In this document: in pieces, positions 9,901-18,003 of the stretch
Numbering within the stretch: position 1 is the first letter of the stretch
Layout: each line of letters begins with the position of its first letter
NCBI RefSeq assembly: GCF_045032955.1
Contig: NZ_JBJFZU010000003.1
Location: 186,001-250,000 of the forward strand
DNA length: 64,000 bases
Source: Ornithinicoccus sp045032955
Lineage (GTDB): Bacteria > Actinomycetota > Actinomycetes > Actinomycetales > Dermatophilaceae
Direction of reading: 5' to 3'
Made by a program: the position numbers and the translations under genes
Notes under the pieces: model-generated
The model's database searches: none
What the model was told of the DNA's origin: nothing
What the model saw: the letters and a program-made list of their open reading frames with translations, nothing else

Positions 9901-10266
9901 GAGACCGGCTACCAGCGCGGCAGGATCCAGGACGAGTCGCTGCTCTACGAGCACCGCAAGCACGACGGGACGCTGCCGATCGTCGGCGTCAACACCTTCC
10001 GCCGGCCCCCTTCGGAGCGCGAGGAGGTGCAGGTCGAGCTGGCCCGTGCCACCGAGCAGGAGAAGCAGTCGCAGCTGGAGCGGGTCGCCGACTTCCAGCG
10101 CCGGCACGAGGCGGACGCCGAGCAGGCCCTGGCGGCGCTGCGCAGCGCAGCGATGTCCGGCGACAACGTCTTCGACGAGCTGATGCGGGCGGCCCGGGTG
10201 TGCTCGCTCGGCCAGATCACGGAGGCCTTCTTCGAGGTCGGCGGGCAGTACCGCCGCAACGTCTGA
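6982..10266 (+). CDS. icmF: Fused isobutyryl-CoA mutase (IcmF)
   Basis: A 1094-residue B12 enzyme that interconverts isobutyryl-CoA and n-butyryl-CoA. It has all three parts of IcmF in order. First is an N-terminal cobalamin-binding domain (LFDGHDASINIM, with the cobalt-ligating histidine near H37). Next is a MeaI-type GTPase chaperone with the P-loop GITGTGGSGKSS at about residues 214-225. From about residue 560 comes the acyl-CoA mutase barrel, with GTVQADILKEDQGQNTC and YSVSISGYHIAEAGANP as landmarks. Length matches known IcmF proteins. It stands alone, with no other acyl-CoA genes adjacent. Known IcmF homologues can also act on pivalyl- or isovaleryl-CoA, so substrate range is open. Confidence 0.96.
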   Translation: MKNDPTAATSASTERPPLRTPEHPVRIVTAASLFDGHDASINIMRRIMQSQGAEVVHLGHNRSVAEVVDAVLDEDASGVAVSSYQGGHVEYFEYLTEQLREAGAGHVTVVGGGGGVIVAEEIERLRQAGVTIFSPEDGQRLGLPGMINQVITECDRDMWQVGPAQVDQVLAGERTAVARAITGAELGSLPQEDRERYAAAAREPASGHGIPVLGITGTGGSGKSSLTDEVVRRFRLDQGDRLRVAVVAIDPTRRRGGGALLGDRIRMNSIGGRQAYFRSMATRGDKEVPEALPTAIDILKAAGFDLIIVETPGIGQGDAGIVPYVDTSLYVMTPEFGAASQLEKIDMLDFADVVAINKFERRGAMDAMRDVGRQLVRNREAFGQRPEDMPVFGTSAATFNDDGVTALYQYLRGALVEHGLPVQEGLLPVVDVRHSSMIRQVVPPKRVRYLAEIADTLREYHEDTERYVRATRRVERLALTADELATGAGEGSPALDELLEQARRDVPTPVQEMVEGWPARVEAYSGDEQVVKVRDKEIHTTLTKETLSGNRIPRVALPTYDEVGALVRFWRRENLPGSFPYTAGVFAFKRDNEDPARMFAGEGDPFRTNLRFKLLSEGQPATRLSTAFDSVTLYGHDPAERPDIYGKVGTSGVSIATLDDMKALYDGFDLIDPTTSVSMTINGPAPTVLAFFLNTAIDQQLDAFREREGREPTGAEAEELRQYALANVRGTVQADILKEDQGQNTCLFTTEFSLRMMGDIQQWFIDQGVRNFYSVSISGYHIAEAGANPISQLAFTLANGFTYVESYLARGMDINAFAPNLSFFFSNGMDAEYSVIGRVARRIWAVAMKEKYGANERSQKLKYHVQTSGRSLHAQEMDFNDIRTTLQALIAIYDNANSLHTNAYDEAVTTPSGESVRRALAIQLIISKEWGLSMNENPNQGSFIIDQLTDLVEEAVLAEFDRISERGGVLGAMETGYQRGRIQDESLLYEHRKHDGTLPIVGVNTFRRPPSEREEVQVELARATEQEKQSQLERVADFQRRHEADAEQALAALRSAAMSGDNVFDELMRAARVCSLGQITEAFFEVGGQYRRNV

Positions 10267-10281
10267 GGACCTCGCTGGGGT

Positions 10282-10299
10282 AGCCCTCTCGGCAGGGCT
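10282..10299 (+). terminator. Small hairpin after icmF
   Basis: AGCCCT (10282-10287) and AGGGCT (10294-10299) form a perfect 6-bp stem with a 6-base loop shortly after the icmF stop. There is no U-tract. Confidence 0.35.
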
Positions 10300-10307
10300 G
10301 AACATTA

Positions 10308-10340
10308 CCGCGCTCCCGACAACAGTTGGCGGGGGCGCGG
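10308..10340 (+). terminator. GC-rich hairpin between icmF and the peptide ABC operon
   Basis: The arms CCGCGCTCCCGAC (10308-10320) and GGCGGGGGCGCGG (10328-10340) pair with one wobble and one mismatch. It is the strongest stem in the 143-base gap and likely ends icmF transcription. It sits just upstream of a TATCGT (10353-10358) that could be the -10 of the ABC operon. Confidence 0.45.
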
Positions 10341-10409
10341 TCTGCCTGCACCTATCGTCACTGTCACCGGATCGCAGGGTCCGGAGCCAGCGACGACGGA
10401 AGGCGAACC

Positions 10410-11978
10410 GTGCAGACATTCCCCAGGACAGGCGCCATCGCGGTGTGCGCCGCGACCGCGCTCGTGCTCAGCGCCTGCAACAACGGTGGAGGTGACGGGG
10501 CGGCGAGCACCGGCGACGAGCCGGTCGAAGGTGGCGAGCTCGTGGTCGCCTCCCTGCCCTCGGTGCTGGACCCGGCAGCCTCCACCTCGCGGAGCAACTG
10601 GATGGTGGCGGCCTCGGTCTGTGAGGGACTGTTCGCCAACGACTCCGAGTCCTCGGTGCACGACGGCCTGGTCGAGGCCTGGTCCTACGACGAGGACGCC
10701 CTGCGCTACGACCTGTCGCTGCGCGAGGGTGTGCTCTTCCACGACGGCAGCACGCTCGCCGCGGCGGACGTCGTCGCCTCCCTGGAGCGGTACCGCGCCA
10801 GCGAGTCGGGTGACCTCTTCGACCAACTGGTCGACGAGATCTCCGAGGAGGGTGAGCTGGAGGTGTCGATCACCGTGTCCCAGCCCACGGGCGCCATCCC
10901 GGCCCTGCTCGCCACCCCTGACACACCGGCCTACATCATGCCGGCAGCGTTCCTCGAGGGAGTGGGTGAGGAGGAATCCCTCGACGACCTGGTCTGCACC
11001 GGCCCCTACACCTTCGAGTCCTTCACCGTCGACCAGGAGGCTGTGATCGGCCGGTTCGACGACTACGTCTCCCGTACCGAGGACCCGGATGGCTCCGCCG
11101 GCGCCAAGACCGCCTACGCGGACACGATCCGCTTCATCCCCTTCAACGCCTCGAATGCTCTCAACCAGGTGCGCACCGACGCGGTCCACATCGCCCCCCA
11201 GTTCGTCAGTCTGGACCAGCTGGCGGTGTACGAGGCTGACCCGGCCCTGGTCCCGCAGGTCCAGGAGAGCGGGGGCTTCAGCCTCATCCAGTTCAACCAC
11301 AGGGACGGTCTCTTCACCGACCTGACCATGCGGGAGGCGGTGCTGCACGCGGTCGACACCGAGGAGATCGCCACCCAGAACCTGGGCGACCTGGAGTACT
11401 TCACGGACAGCTCGAGCTTCTTCCCCGAGGGCTCGGACTGGTACTCGCAGGAGGGCCAGGAGGTCTACGAGTCGCGTGACCCCGTCGTGGCCGAGCAGCT
11501 GCTCGAGGAGGCGGGTTACGACGGCACCCCGGTCCGGATTCTCTACCGGCCGGATCAGGACAGCTACGGGCCGGTGTTGCGCCAGCAGCTTGAGGCGGTC
11601 GGTTTCGAGGTCGACCTGCAGGGCGTAGACGCGGCGACCTTCACCGCCACCCGGACCGACCCTGAGGTCTGGGACATCTTCCTGGCCGGCGGCACCAGCT
11701 ACTCTGACCCGCTGACCGTGGTCTTCCTCGGCGACGAGTTCCCAGGCTGGTGGGTGACCGAGGAGAAGACCGAGCTGATGGAGCGCATCACCGCCGGTGC
11801 GACCACCGAGGAGCGCAAGCCCGCGTGGGACGAGATGCAGGCGATGCTGTGGGAGGAGCTGCCGTTCATCAAGCTCGGTGACGAGCCCCGGATGGCGATC
11901 ACCAGCACCTCGGTGGGTGGTTTCGAGCCCAGCCAGGGCACCGTGCGCGGGTTCTACAACGTCTGGGTCACCGACTGA
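10410..11978 (+). CDS. ABC transporter substrate-binding lipoprotein, peptide/nickel (DppA/OppA) family
   Basis: A 522-residue extracytoplasmic binding protein of family 5. I chose GTG 10410, preceded by GGAAGGCGA, because it gives a clean lipoprotein signal: a positive N terminus, a hydrophobic core and the lipobox LSAC with the lipidated cysteine at about C23. An acidic, low-complexity linker follows. It starts a run of seven same-strand genes encoding the rest of the importer, a hydrolase and a regulator. The hydrolase suggests the ligand is an ester or amide compound processed after entry. The family also binds oligopeptides, so this is inference. Confidence 0.93.
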   Translation: MQTFPRTGAIAVCAATALVLSACNNGGGDGAASTGDEPVEGGELVVASLPSVLDPAASTSRSNWMVAASVCEGLFANDSESSVHDGLVEAWSYDEDALRYDLSLREGVLFHDGSTLAAADVVASLERYRASESGDLFDQLVDEISEEGELEVSITVSQPTGAIPALLATPDTPAYIMPAAFLEGVGEEESLDDLVCTGPYTFESFTVDQEAVIGRFDDYVSRTEDPDGSAGAKTAYADTIRFIPFNASNALNQVRTDAVHIAPQFVSLDQLAVYEADPALVPQVQESGGFSLIQFNHRDGLFTDLTMREAVLHAVDTEEIATQNLGDLEYFTDSSSFFPEGSDWYSQEGQEVYESRDPVVAEQLLEEAGYDGTPVRILYRPDQDSYGPVLRQQLEAVGFEVDLQGVDAATFTATRTDPEVWDIFLAGGTSYSDPLTVVFLGDEFPGWWVTEEKTELMERITAGATTEERKPAWDEMQAMLWEELPFIKLGDEPRMAITSTSVGGFEPSQGTVRGFYNVWVTD

Positions 11979-11979
11979 G

Positions 11980-12819
11980 ATGGCGCTCGGACGACTGCGG
12001 CAGCTGCTGCGTGATCCGTCGGCGATGACCGGGGCGGGGCTGCTCCTGATCATGGTGGCCCTCGCCGTCATGGCACCCGTGCTCGGCGGGGACCCGTACC
12101 GTGTCGACCCGGCCAACCGACTGCTTCCCCCCTCGGGGCAGCACTGGCTCGGCACCGACGAGACCGGGCGCGACCTCTGGACGGTGCTGCTCTTCGGGGC
12201 CCGCACCACGCTGGGGATAGCGGGGGTCTGCACCCTGATCGCCGTCGCCACGGGGTACGCCATCGGCATCCTCTGCAGCTACTTCCGGCTCGTGGACGCT
12301 GTGATGATGCGCGTGATCGACGGGATGATGTCGTTCCCGAACATCATCCTGGTGATGAGCCTGGTGGGAGTGCTGGGCGCCGGCATCGGTCCCGTCATCT
12401 TCGGCCTGACCGTGGTGCTGGTGCCGGCCATCGCCCGGGTGGTGCGCAGCGCAGCCCTGGCGGCCAAGGGGATGCCGATGGTCGAGTCGGCCCGGGCGAT
12501 GGGCGCGCGGGACAGCTGGATCGTCACCCGCTACATGGCCCCCGAGGCGGTCTCGGTCGCGATCGTGCAGGCCACCATGGCCTTCTCGATCACCGTGCTG
12601 TCGATCGCCGCGCTGTCCTTCCTCGGGGTCGGCTTGCCAGCCGACGTGCCGAGCTGGGGCGGAAGCCTGTCGGCGGCACAGCAGTACATCGCCGTCGCGT
12701 GGTGGATCGGGGTGTTCCCCGGGGTCGCCATCCTGCTGACCGTGCTCGGCCTGGTGCTGCTGGGTGATGGCTTCCGCGACGTCCTCGATCCTCGCGCACG
12801 GACCCGGAGGGCCTCATGA
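11980..12819 (+). CDS. ABC transporter permease, DppC type
   Basis: A 279-residue inner-membrane subunit starting one base after the binding-protein stop. The periplasmic motif HWLGTDETGRDLWTVLLFGAR (shortened here to its key part, LGTDETGRDL near residues 55-64) is diagnostic of DppC/OppC. The EAA loop reads ESARAMGARDSW. In most bacteria dppB precedes dppC; here the C-type gene comes first. It overlaps the next gene by 4 bases (ATGA at 12816-12819). Confidence 0.93.
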   Translation: MALGRLRQLLRDPSAMTGAGLLLIMVALAVMAPVLGGDPYRVDPANRLLPPSGQHWLGTDETGRDLWTVLLFGARTTLGIAGVCTLIAVATGYAIGILCSYFRLVDAVMMRVIDGMMSFPNIILVMSLVGVLGAGIGPVIFGLTVVLVPAIARVVRSAALAAKGMPMVESARAMGARDSWIVTRYMAPEAVSVAIVQATMAFSITVLSIAALSFLGVGLPADVPSWGGSLSAAQQYIAVAWWIGVFPGVAILLTVLGLVLLGDGFRDVLDPRARTRRAS

Positions 12820-13772
12820 TCGACTACATCGGCAAGCGCCTGTTGGCGCTGCTCCCGACCATCGCGGTGCCGATGGTCCTGCTCTTCGTCCTGCTCCGGT
12901 TGACCCCTGGTGACCCCGCAGCAGCGGTCCTGGGGGAGGAGGCATCTATCGCCGAGATCGAGGCACTGCGCGAGGATCTGGGCCTCAACGACCCGATGAT
13001 CGTGCAGTTCGGGGCCTGGCTCTGGGACCTGGTCAGGTTCGACTTCGGCACCTCGATCTTCCTCGGCACCCCGGTCGCCGAGCTGGTCCTCTCCCGGGCC
13101 GCCGTCACCGCCCAGCTGGCGGTCTTCGCCCTCGTGGTCGCCGTGATGGTCGGCCCGCTGCTGGGTGCGATCTCCGGCACGACCCGCCGCCGCGGTCTCG
13201 ACAAGACGATGGTCATCGGGTCGGCGGTCGGCATCGCGATGCCCACTTTCTGGTTGGCGATCCTGATGATCTTCGTCTTCGGCGTGATCCTGCAGGTGCT
13301 CCCGGTCGCCGGCTTCGTCAGCATCTTCGAGGATCCGGTGCAGTACCTGCGCTTCATGGCGCTGCCGGCGATATCGCTCGGCATCCTGGAGGCCGCCACG
13401 TTGTTCCGGTACTCCCGCAACGGTGTGCTGGACGCACGCCACCAGCCCTACGTCACCACGGCCCGTGCCCAGGGATTGCCGGAGCGGACCATCACCCAGC
13501 GCTACATCTTCCGGTCGGCGATGGTTCCCGTGGTCACCATGATCGGGGTCGCCACCGGCGGGTTGCTCGGTGGAGCCGTGGTCACCGAGTCGATCTTCTC
13601 GATCCCCGGGATAGGGCAGCTGCTGCTCACCGCGGTGCAGCGCCGCGACTACCCCCTGATCGAAGGTTGCATCTTTTTCATCGCGATCGTCTTCGTGGTG
13701 GTCAACCTCGTCGTGGACCTGCTGTACGCGATCCTCGACCCCCGCATCCGTTTCGACAGCAAGGAGGCCTGA
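12816..13772 (+). CDS. ABC transporter permease, DppB type
   Basis: A 318-residue inner-membrane subunit with an N-terminal span, the LLRLTPGDPAAAVLG motif typical of DppB/OppB, about six spans, and an EAA region (VTTARAQGLPERTITQRY). It pairs with the preceding DppC-type permease to form the channel. The start is fixed by the 4-base overlap with the upstream gene. Confidence 0.93.
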   Translation: MIDYIGKRLLALLPTIAVPMVLLFVLLRLTPGDPAAAVLGEEASIAEIEALREDLGLNDPMIVQFGAWLWDLVRFDFGTSIFLGTPVAELVLSRAAVTAQLAVFALVVAVMVGPLLGAISGTTRRRGLDKTMVIGSAVGIAMPTFWLAILMIFVFGVILQVLPVAGFVSIFEDPVQYLRFMALPAISLGILEAATLFRYSRNGVLDARHQPYVTTARAQGLPERTITQRYIFRSAMVPVVTMIGVATGGLLGGAVVTESIFSIPGIGQLLLTAVQRRDYPLIEGCIFFIAIVFVVVNLVVDLLYAILDPRIRFDSKEA

Positions 13773-13775
13773 GCC

Positions 13776-14651
13776 GTGACCACCCAGGAGCACCTGCTCG
13801 ACGTGCGCGGGCTCGACGTCGCGATCGACGGACCGGCCGGCCCGGTCAAGGTTGTGCGGGACCTGTCCTTCTCTCTCGATGCCGGATCGACGACGGGGAT
13901 CGTCGGGGAGAGCGGGTCGGGCAAGTCGATGACGGCTTCTGCCATCATGGGCATCCTGCCCGAGGTGGCCACCGCATCGGGCTCCGTCCGCTACCGGGGC
14001 ACCGACCTTCTGACCCTGAGCGAGCGCCGGCGACGGGCGATGTCCGGCCCCGAGCTGGGGTTCATCTTCCAGGAGCCGATGAGCGCCCTGCACCCGATGC
14101 TGAGCATCGGTGAGCAGATGACCAGACCGCTGCGCCACCACCTGGGCCTGTCCAAGGGGGCCGCCCGCACCCGGTGCGAAGAGCTGCTGGACCAGGTCGG
14201 CATACCTCCTGAGCGGGGAGTGCTGCGCTCCTATGTGCACGAGCTGTCCGGCGGGATGAGGCAACGGGTGATGATCGCGATGGCGATCTCCTGCGCCCCC
14301 TCGCTGCTGATCGCCGACGAGCCGACCACGGCCCTGGACACCACGGTGCAGAAGCAGATCCTCGACCTGCTGATGCGTCTTCGTGACGAGCTCGACCTGG
14401 CGGTGCTGCTGATCAGCCACGACCTCGGCCTCGTCGCGCGGTATGCCGATCACGTGGTCGTCATGCTCGACGGCCTCGAGATGGAGCAGGGTCCCACCGT
14501 GAAGCTCATCACCGAGCCGCAGCACGCCTACACCCGCGGTCTGCTCGAGGCGGCGCCGCGCCTGGGGCGCAAGGTGCACAGGCTTCCGGTGATCGACACC
14601 TCCCGGTTCGACACATCCGGGGCCGGACCGCGATCGGAGGTTCAGGCATGA
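13776..14651 (+). CDS. ABC transporter ATP-binding protein, DppD type
   Basis: A 291-residue nucleotide-binding subunit starting at GTG 13776, three bases after the permease stop. The Walker A (GESGSGKS, about residues 44-51), signature LSGGMRQR, and Walker B (LLIADEPT) are intact, with the switch histidine in LLISHDLG. Proteins of this type usually end in an oligopeptide-transporter C-terminal extension, and a short one is present (residues about 250-291). It overlaps the second ATPase gene by 4 bases. Confidence 0.94.
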   Translation: MTTQEHLLDVRGLDVAIDGPAGPVKVVRDLSFSLDAGSTTGIVGESGSGKSMTASAIMGILPEVATASGSVRYRGTDLLTLSERRRRAMSGPELGFIFQEPMSALHPMLSIGEQMTRPLRHHLGLSKGAARTRCEELLDQVGIPPERGVLRSYVHELSGGMRQRVMIAMAISCAPSLLIADEPTTALDTTVQKQILDLLMRLRDELDLAVLLISHDLGLVARYADHVVVMLDGLEMEQGPTVKLITEPQHAYTRGLLEAAPRLGRKVHRLPVIDTSRFDTSGAGPRSEVQA

Positions 14652-15463
14652 GCGCCGACGAGGGGCCCGGGCAGGAGCCGGTGCTGGTGATGGAGGGGGT
14701 CAGCAAAGACTTCCGGTTCGGGTCGGTGCTGCGGCGCTCGGTCCACCACGCGGTGGTCGGCGTCGACCTGAGTGTTCCCACCGGTCAGGTGCTCGGACTG
14801 GTGGGGGAGTCCGGCTCCGGCAAGTCGACGCTGGGGCGGATGGCCATCGGCCTGATCCGTCCCACCTCCGGAACTGTCGAGGTGGGTGGGCTGGACCTGT
14901 CCTCACTCTCCACGGCCGACCTGCGCCGGCACCGCCGGACCATGCAGATGATCTTCCAGGACTCGTCCAACTCGCTGAACCCCAGGATGAGCTTGCGGGA
15001 GCTGTTGGTGGAGCCCCTACGCGTGCAGGGCCTGCACGACCGCGCCGAGCGGGAGCGGCGGGCGCACGCGCTCGCTGACGAGGTGGAGCTTGCCAGGTCG
15101 TGGATGGACCGGTTGCCGCACGAGTTCTCGGGAGGGCAGCGACAACGGATCTCGATCGCCCGCGCGCTAGCCCTGGAGCCTTCCCTCATCGTCGCCGATG
15201 AGCCCGTCTCGGCACTCGACGTCTCGGTGCAGGCGCGGGTGCTGAACCTGCTGAAGGACATTCAGGTCGAGCGCGAGCTCGCCATGGTCTTCATCAGCCA
15301 CGACATGGCTGTCGTGGAGTTCATCAGCGACGACGTAGCCGTGCTCTACCGCGGTGAGGTCGTCGAGCACCGCTGTGCCGATGAGCTGTTCGCCGCCCCG
15401 GAGCACGACTACACAGCAACCCTGCTCGCCGCCACTCCCACCCTCGGACAGGACAGCGCATGA
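14648..15463 (+). CDS. ABC transporter ATP-binding protein, DppF type
   Basis: A 271-residue ATPase that should form a heterodimer with the DppD-type subunit. It has Walker A (GESGSGKS), the Q-loop MQMIFQDSSNSLNPR characteristic of DppF/OppF, signature FSGGQRQR, Walker B LIVADEP and SHDMAVV. The ATG overlaps the previous stop, and the ATGA at 15460-15463 couples it to the hydrolase gene. Confidence 0.94.
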   Translation: MSADEGPGQEPVLVMEGVSKDFRFGSVLRRSVHHAVVGVDLSVPTGQVLGLVGESGSGKSTLGRMAIGLIRPTSGTVEVGGLDLSSLSTADLRRHRRTMQMIFQDSSNSLNPRMSLRELLVEPLRVQGLHDRAERERRAHALADEVELARSWMDRLPHEFSGGQRQRISIARALALEPSLIVADEPVSALDVSVQARVLNLLKDIQVERELAMVFISHDMAVVEFISDDVAVLYRGEVVEHRCADELFAAPEHDYTATLLAATPTLGQDSA

Positions 15464-16821
15464 CCAGCACGCCCTACGCTCTTGCCTCGGCGAACGTCGA
15501 AGGACCGATGACCGACGGACCGCACTCCCGGGCCGTGGTCCTGGAGCCCTACGGCACCGAGCGGACGCCGACCTACGACTACGTCCAGGAGGAGTACTTC
15601 GTCTCCGGTGAAGCGGCGGGCGCCCCCTACCGCACCCGCATCCTCGTGCGCCGCCCGGCGCAGGTGCAGCGGGCCAACGGCCTGGTGGTCGCCGAGGTGT
15701 CCCATATCTGGGGCGGCACCTCGGTCTGGCGGGCACTGAACCGGCATCTGATGCGGCACGGGTACACCTGGGTCGAGATCGACTCCCAGGCCCCCAGCGC
15801 GATGGACCTCATCGCCGGGGCGGACCCGGACCGCTACCGGTCGATGACGTTCACCGAGGGCCCGCTGGCCTCTGACTTCGCGGCCACCATCCCCTATACC
15901 CCTGACCCGGCGCCGGAGGACCTGGCCCGGGAGTACGACAGCTTCAAGCAGCGGTGGTGGGAGGCCACCCCTCAGTCGTTCGAGATCATCGCCCAGGTAA
16001 GTCGGGCCCTGCGTGCAGGGCTACCCGGGTTGTCGGGCTGGACGGCACGGCGCATCTTCCTGGCCGGTATCTCCCAGACCGGGGGCGTGGTCCGCAAGTT
16101 CATCGAGGAGCACCACCAGCGGCAAAGCGCCGGCGGCACCCCGGCCTTCGACGGGTACCTGCCTGCTGCCTCGGGCGGTGCAGCGCTGCCCGACATCGAC
16201 GTGCCGGTCATCGAGCTGCTCGGGGAGGCCGAGTTCCAGTCGGTGCGCTGGTCCTGCGGGGTGTCCGGACAGGTCCGCGGGCTGAGCCACCGCCGTCCCG
16301 ACAGTGACACCTTCCGGCTCTACGAGGTGGCCGGGATGGCACATCGGGAGACCCGGTACATGTCGGCGCGCGACGAGGCCCGCCTGGCCGACTGTCCGCT
16401 GCCGGAGGGGGCACGCTGGAGCAGCTTCCCCAACTCGCACGTGTATGCCGCCGTCCTAGAACTGCTGGCGGGGTGGTCGCGGCAGGTCCTGGTACCGCCG
16501 CCAAGCCGGTACCTGGAGACCGAGGGCTCCACGGACGTGATCAGCAGGGATCTGCACGGCAACGCCCTCGGGGGTCTGCGCCACCCGGCCACCGACGTGC
16601 CGGTCTCGCGCCTGGTGGCCGCCACGCCGATGGGTCGTCCCTCTTGGTACCACGGCAGTGAGCAGCCGTTCGCCGCTGGGCAGCTCGAAGAGCTGTACGG
16701 CTCTCCGGAGAACTATCGGCGACAGGTGGCCCGGAGCCTGGCCCGATTGCAGGCCGAGAAGTTGTACCGGTCCGAGGATGCCGAGGAGCTGCGCCTGCAG
16801 GCGGAGTCCTTCACGTGGTGA
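15460..16821 (+). CDS. Alpha/beta hydrolase domain protein (PF20091-like)
   Basis: A 453-residue, apparently cytoplasmic hydrolase with no signal peptide. The nucleophile region reads FLAGISQTGG, a G-x-S-x-T/G elbow near residue 203. The catalytic-looking GMAHRETRYM segment lies about 290 residues in. The organisation fits the alpha/beta hydrolase domain family PF20091, whose natural substrates are largely unknown. It is translationally coupled to a complete peptide-type ABC importer, so it most likely hydrolyses the imported solute. Family assignment is from recognition, not a search. Confidence 0.78.
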   Translation: MTSTPYALASANVEGPMTDGPHSRAVVLEPYGTERTPTYDYVQEEYFVSGEAAGAPYRTRILVRRPAQVQRANGLVVAEVSHIWGGTSVWRALNRHLMRHGYTWVEIDSQAPSAMDLIAGADPDRYRSMTFTEGPLASDFAATIPYTPDPAPEDLAREYDSFKQRWWEATPQSFEIIAQVSRALRAGLPGLSGWTARRIFLAGISQTGGVVRKFIEEHHQRQSAGGTPAFDGYLPAASGGAALPDIDVPVIELLGEAEFQSVRWSCGVSGQVRGLSHRRPDSDTFRLYEVAGMAHRETRYMSARDEARLADCPLPEGARWSSFPNSHVYAAVLELLAGWSRQVLVPPPSRYLETEGSTDVISRDLHGNALGGLRHPATDVPVSRLVAATPMGRPSWYHGSEQPFAAGQLEELYGSPENYRRQVARSLARLQAEKLYRSEDAEELRLQAESFTW

Positions 16822-16846
16822 ACCCGGAACGAGGGCCGAGCACCAC

Positions 16847-16852
16847 TAGGGT
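16847..16852 (+). promoter_or_regulatory. Leaderless -10 box (TAGGGT) of the ArsR-like regulator
   Basis: TAGGGT is followed by 6 bases and then ATG 16859, with no ribosome binding site. The regulator therefore seems to have its own promoter in addition to read-through from the ABC operon. Confidence 0.5.
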
Positions 16853-16858
16853 CTGAAG

Positions 16859-17974
16859 ATGCCCATCGTCCTTGACCTGGCCGGGGTTGCTCCCCGCGAT
16901 GTCTCGGTGCGACTGTCGCCACTTTCCGAGTTGATGGCGGTGCTGCACCTGCTGGCCGAACCGGAGCACCACCTGGATCGTCGGCGCGAGATCGACCAGG
17001 TGACGAGGTCCGTGCCCACGGACCTGGCGCGCGAGCTGCGAGACCTGTCGCCCTTATGGGCGCGCTTCCGCGCTCGACACCTGATGCCACTGTCGCACCG
17101 GTCGAACGGTGAGCTGATCGAGGAACTGGGGGCACTGCAAGCCTTGGAGCCCGAGGCGTTCCTGGCGGTCTCGGCAGAGGTGATCCACGGGACCCGGTCC
17201 GAGGGCTTCGGCGACCTGCTCGGCAGTGCCCGTGCGCGGACGGCTTTCGTCGATCGGTGCGGGGAACGCTCCGAGGCGCGCGGATCCTTGGCGATGGAAC
17301 TGGTCCGGGACCCCGGCGCGCTGCAACGACGTCTGGTGGCCACCCTGGGTACCTGCGACGACCTCTTCTTCGCCCGGATGTGGCAGCAGGCCTCGTCCAA
17401 GTTGCTGGGGGCGCAGGCCGACGTCCGCGCGATGCTGGCTCGCCAGTCGCTGCCCGTGGTGATGACGGCGCTGCACCCTGGTGTCCGGTACTTCCCGTCC
17501 ACCCACCACGTCGCGTTCGACAAGCTGCAGAACGCCTTCGTGCGGGCCGAGCACCGATGCTACGTGCTGGTGCCCTCGCTCTACACCTCACCGCACATCG
17601 TGGTGAAGTACGACAGCGAGTACGCCGGCGGCTCGGGCGGTCTACGTGACCTGCCGGTGGTCATCCAGTTCCCTGCGGCCGAGATGGGGGTGACCACCAA
17701 CGAGTCGGTGGAGTCGATCCAGCGCCGTCTGGCGGTGATGGCGGACGCGTCTCGGCTCGACATCCTGCGGCACCTGGTCAACGAGGACTGCACCACGACC
17801 GAGTTGGCCAGGCGAACCCACATGAGCACCCCTCAGGTGTCCCGGCACCTGCGACGGCTACGGGAGGTCGGACTTCTGGAGTCCGAGCGCGACGGCCGGC
17901 TGGTCCGCAACAGACTGGTCCTGCGGGCCGTCTACTCGATGGGGTACGACCTGGTCGCCGGCATCGTGCGCTAG
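16859..17974 (+). CDS. ArsR-type transcriptional regulator with N-terminal DUF5937-like domain
   Basis: The protein has 371 residues. The first 270 form an alpha-helical sensor-like region, beginning MPIVLDLAGVAPRDVSVRLS, of the kind annotated as DUF5937. A C-terminal winged helix follows (RLAVMADASRLDILRHLV, TTTELARRTHMSTPQVSRHL, residues about 285-350). It closes the importer-hydrolase cluster and probably controls it, sensing the solute or its hydrolysis product. Two nested signals are possible: read-through, and its own leaderless promoter. Confidence 0.82.
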   Translation: MPIVLDLAGVAPRDVSVRLSPLSELMAVLHLLAEPEHHLDRRREIDQVTRSVPTDLARELRDLSPLWARFRARHLMPLSHRSNGELIEELGALQALEPEAFLAVSAEVIHGTRSEGFGDLLGSARARTAFVDRCGERSEARGSLAMELVRDPGALQRRLVATLGTCDDLFFARMWQQASSKLLGAQADVRAMLARQSLPVVMTALHPGVRYFPSTHHVAFDKLQNAFVRAEHRCYVLVPSLYTSPHIVVKYDSEYAGGSGGLRDLPVVIQFPAAEMGVTTNESVESIQRRLAVMADASRLDILRHLVNEDCTTTELARRTHMSTPQVSRHLRRLREVGLLESERDGRLVRNRLVLRAVYSMGYDLVAGIVR

Positions 17975-17982
17975 CCGGTCCC

Positions 17983-18003
17983 GACCTGTCGCTGCGGCAG
18001 GTC
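17983..18003. terminator. Bidirectional hairpin between converging genes
   Basis: GACCTG (17983-17988) and CAGGTC (17998-18003) form a perfect 6-bp stem in the 27-base gap between the regulator (+) and the DEAD-box helicase (-), overlapping the latter's stop codon. Confidence 0.4.

Noticed and set aside
12531..14579. A long antisense frame across the peptide permease and ATPase genes.
   Set aside because: The translation is low-complexity and overlaps well-supported genes on the plus strand.
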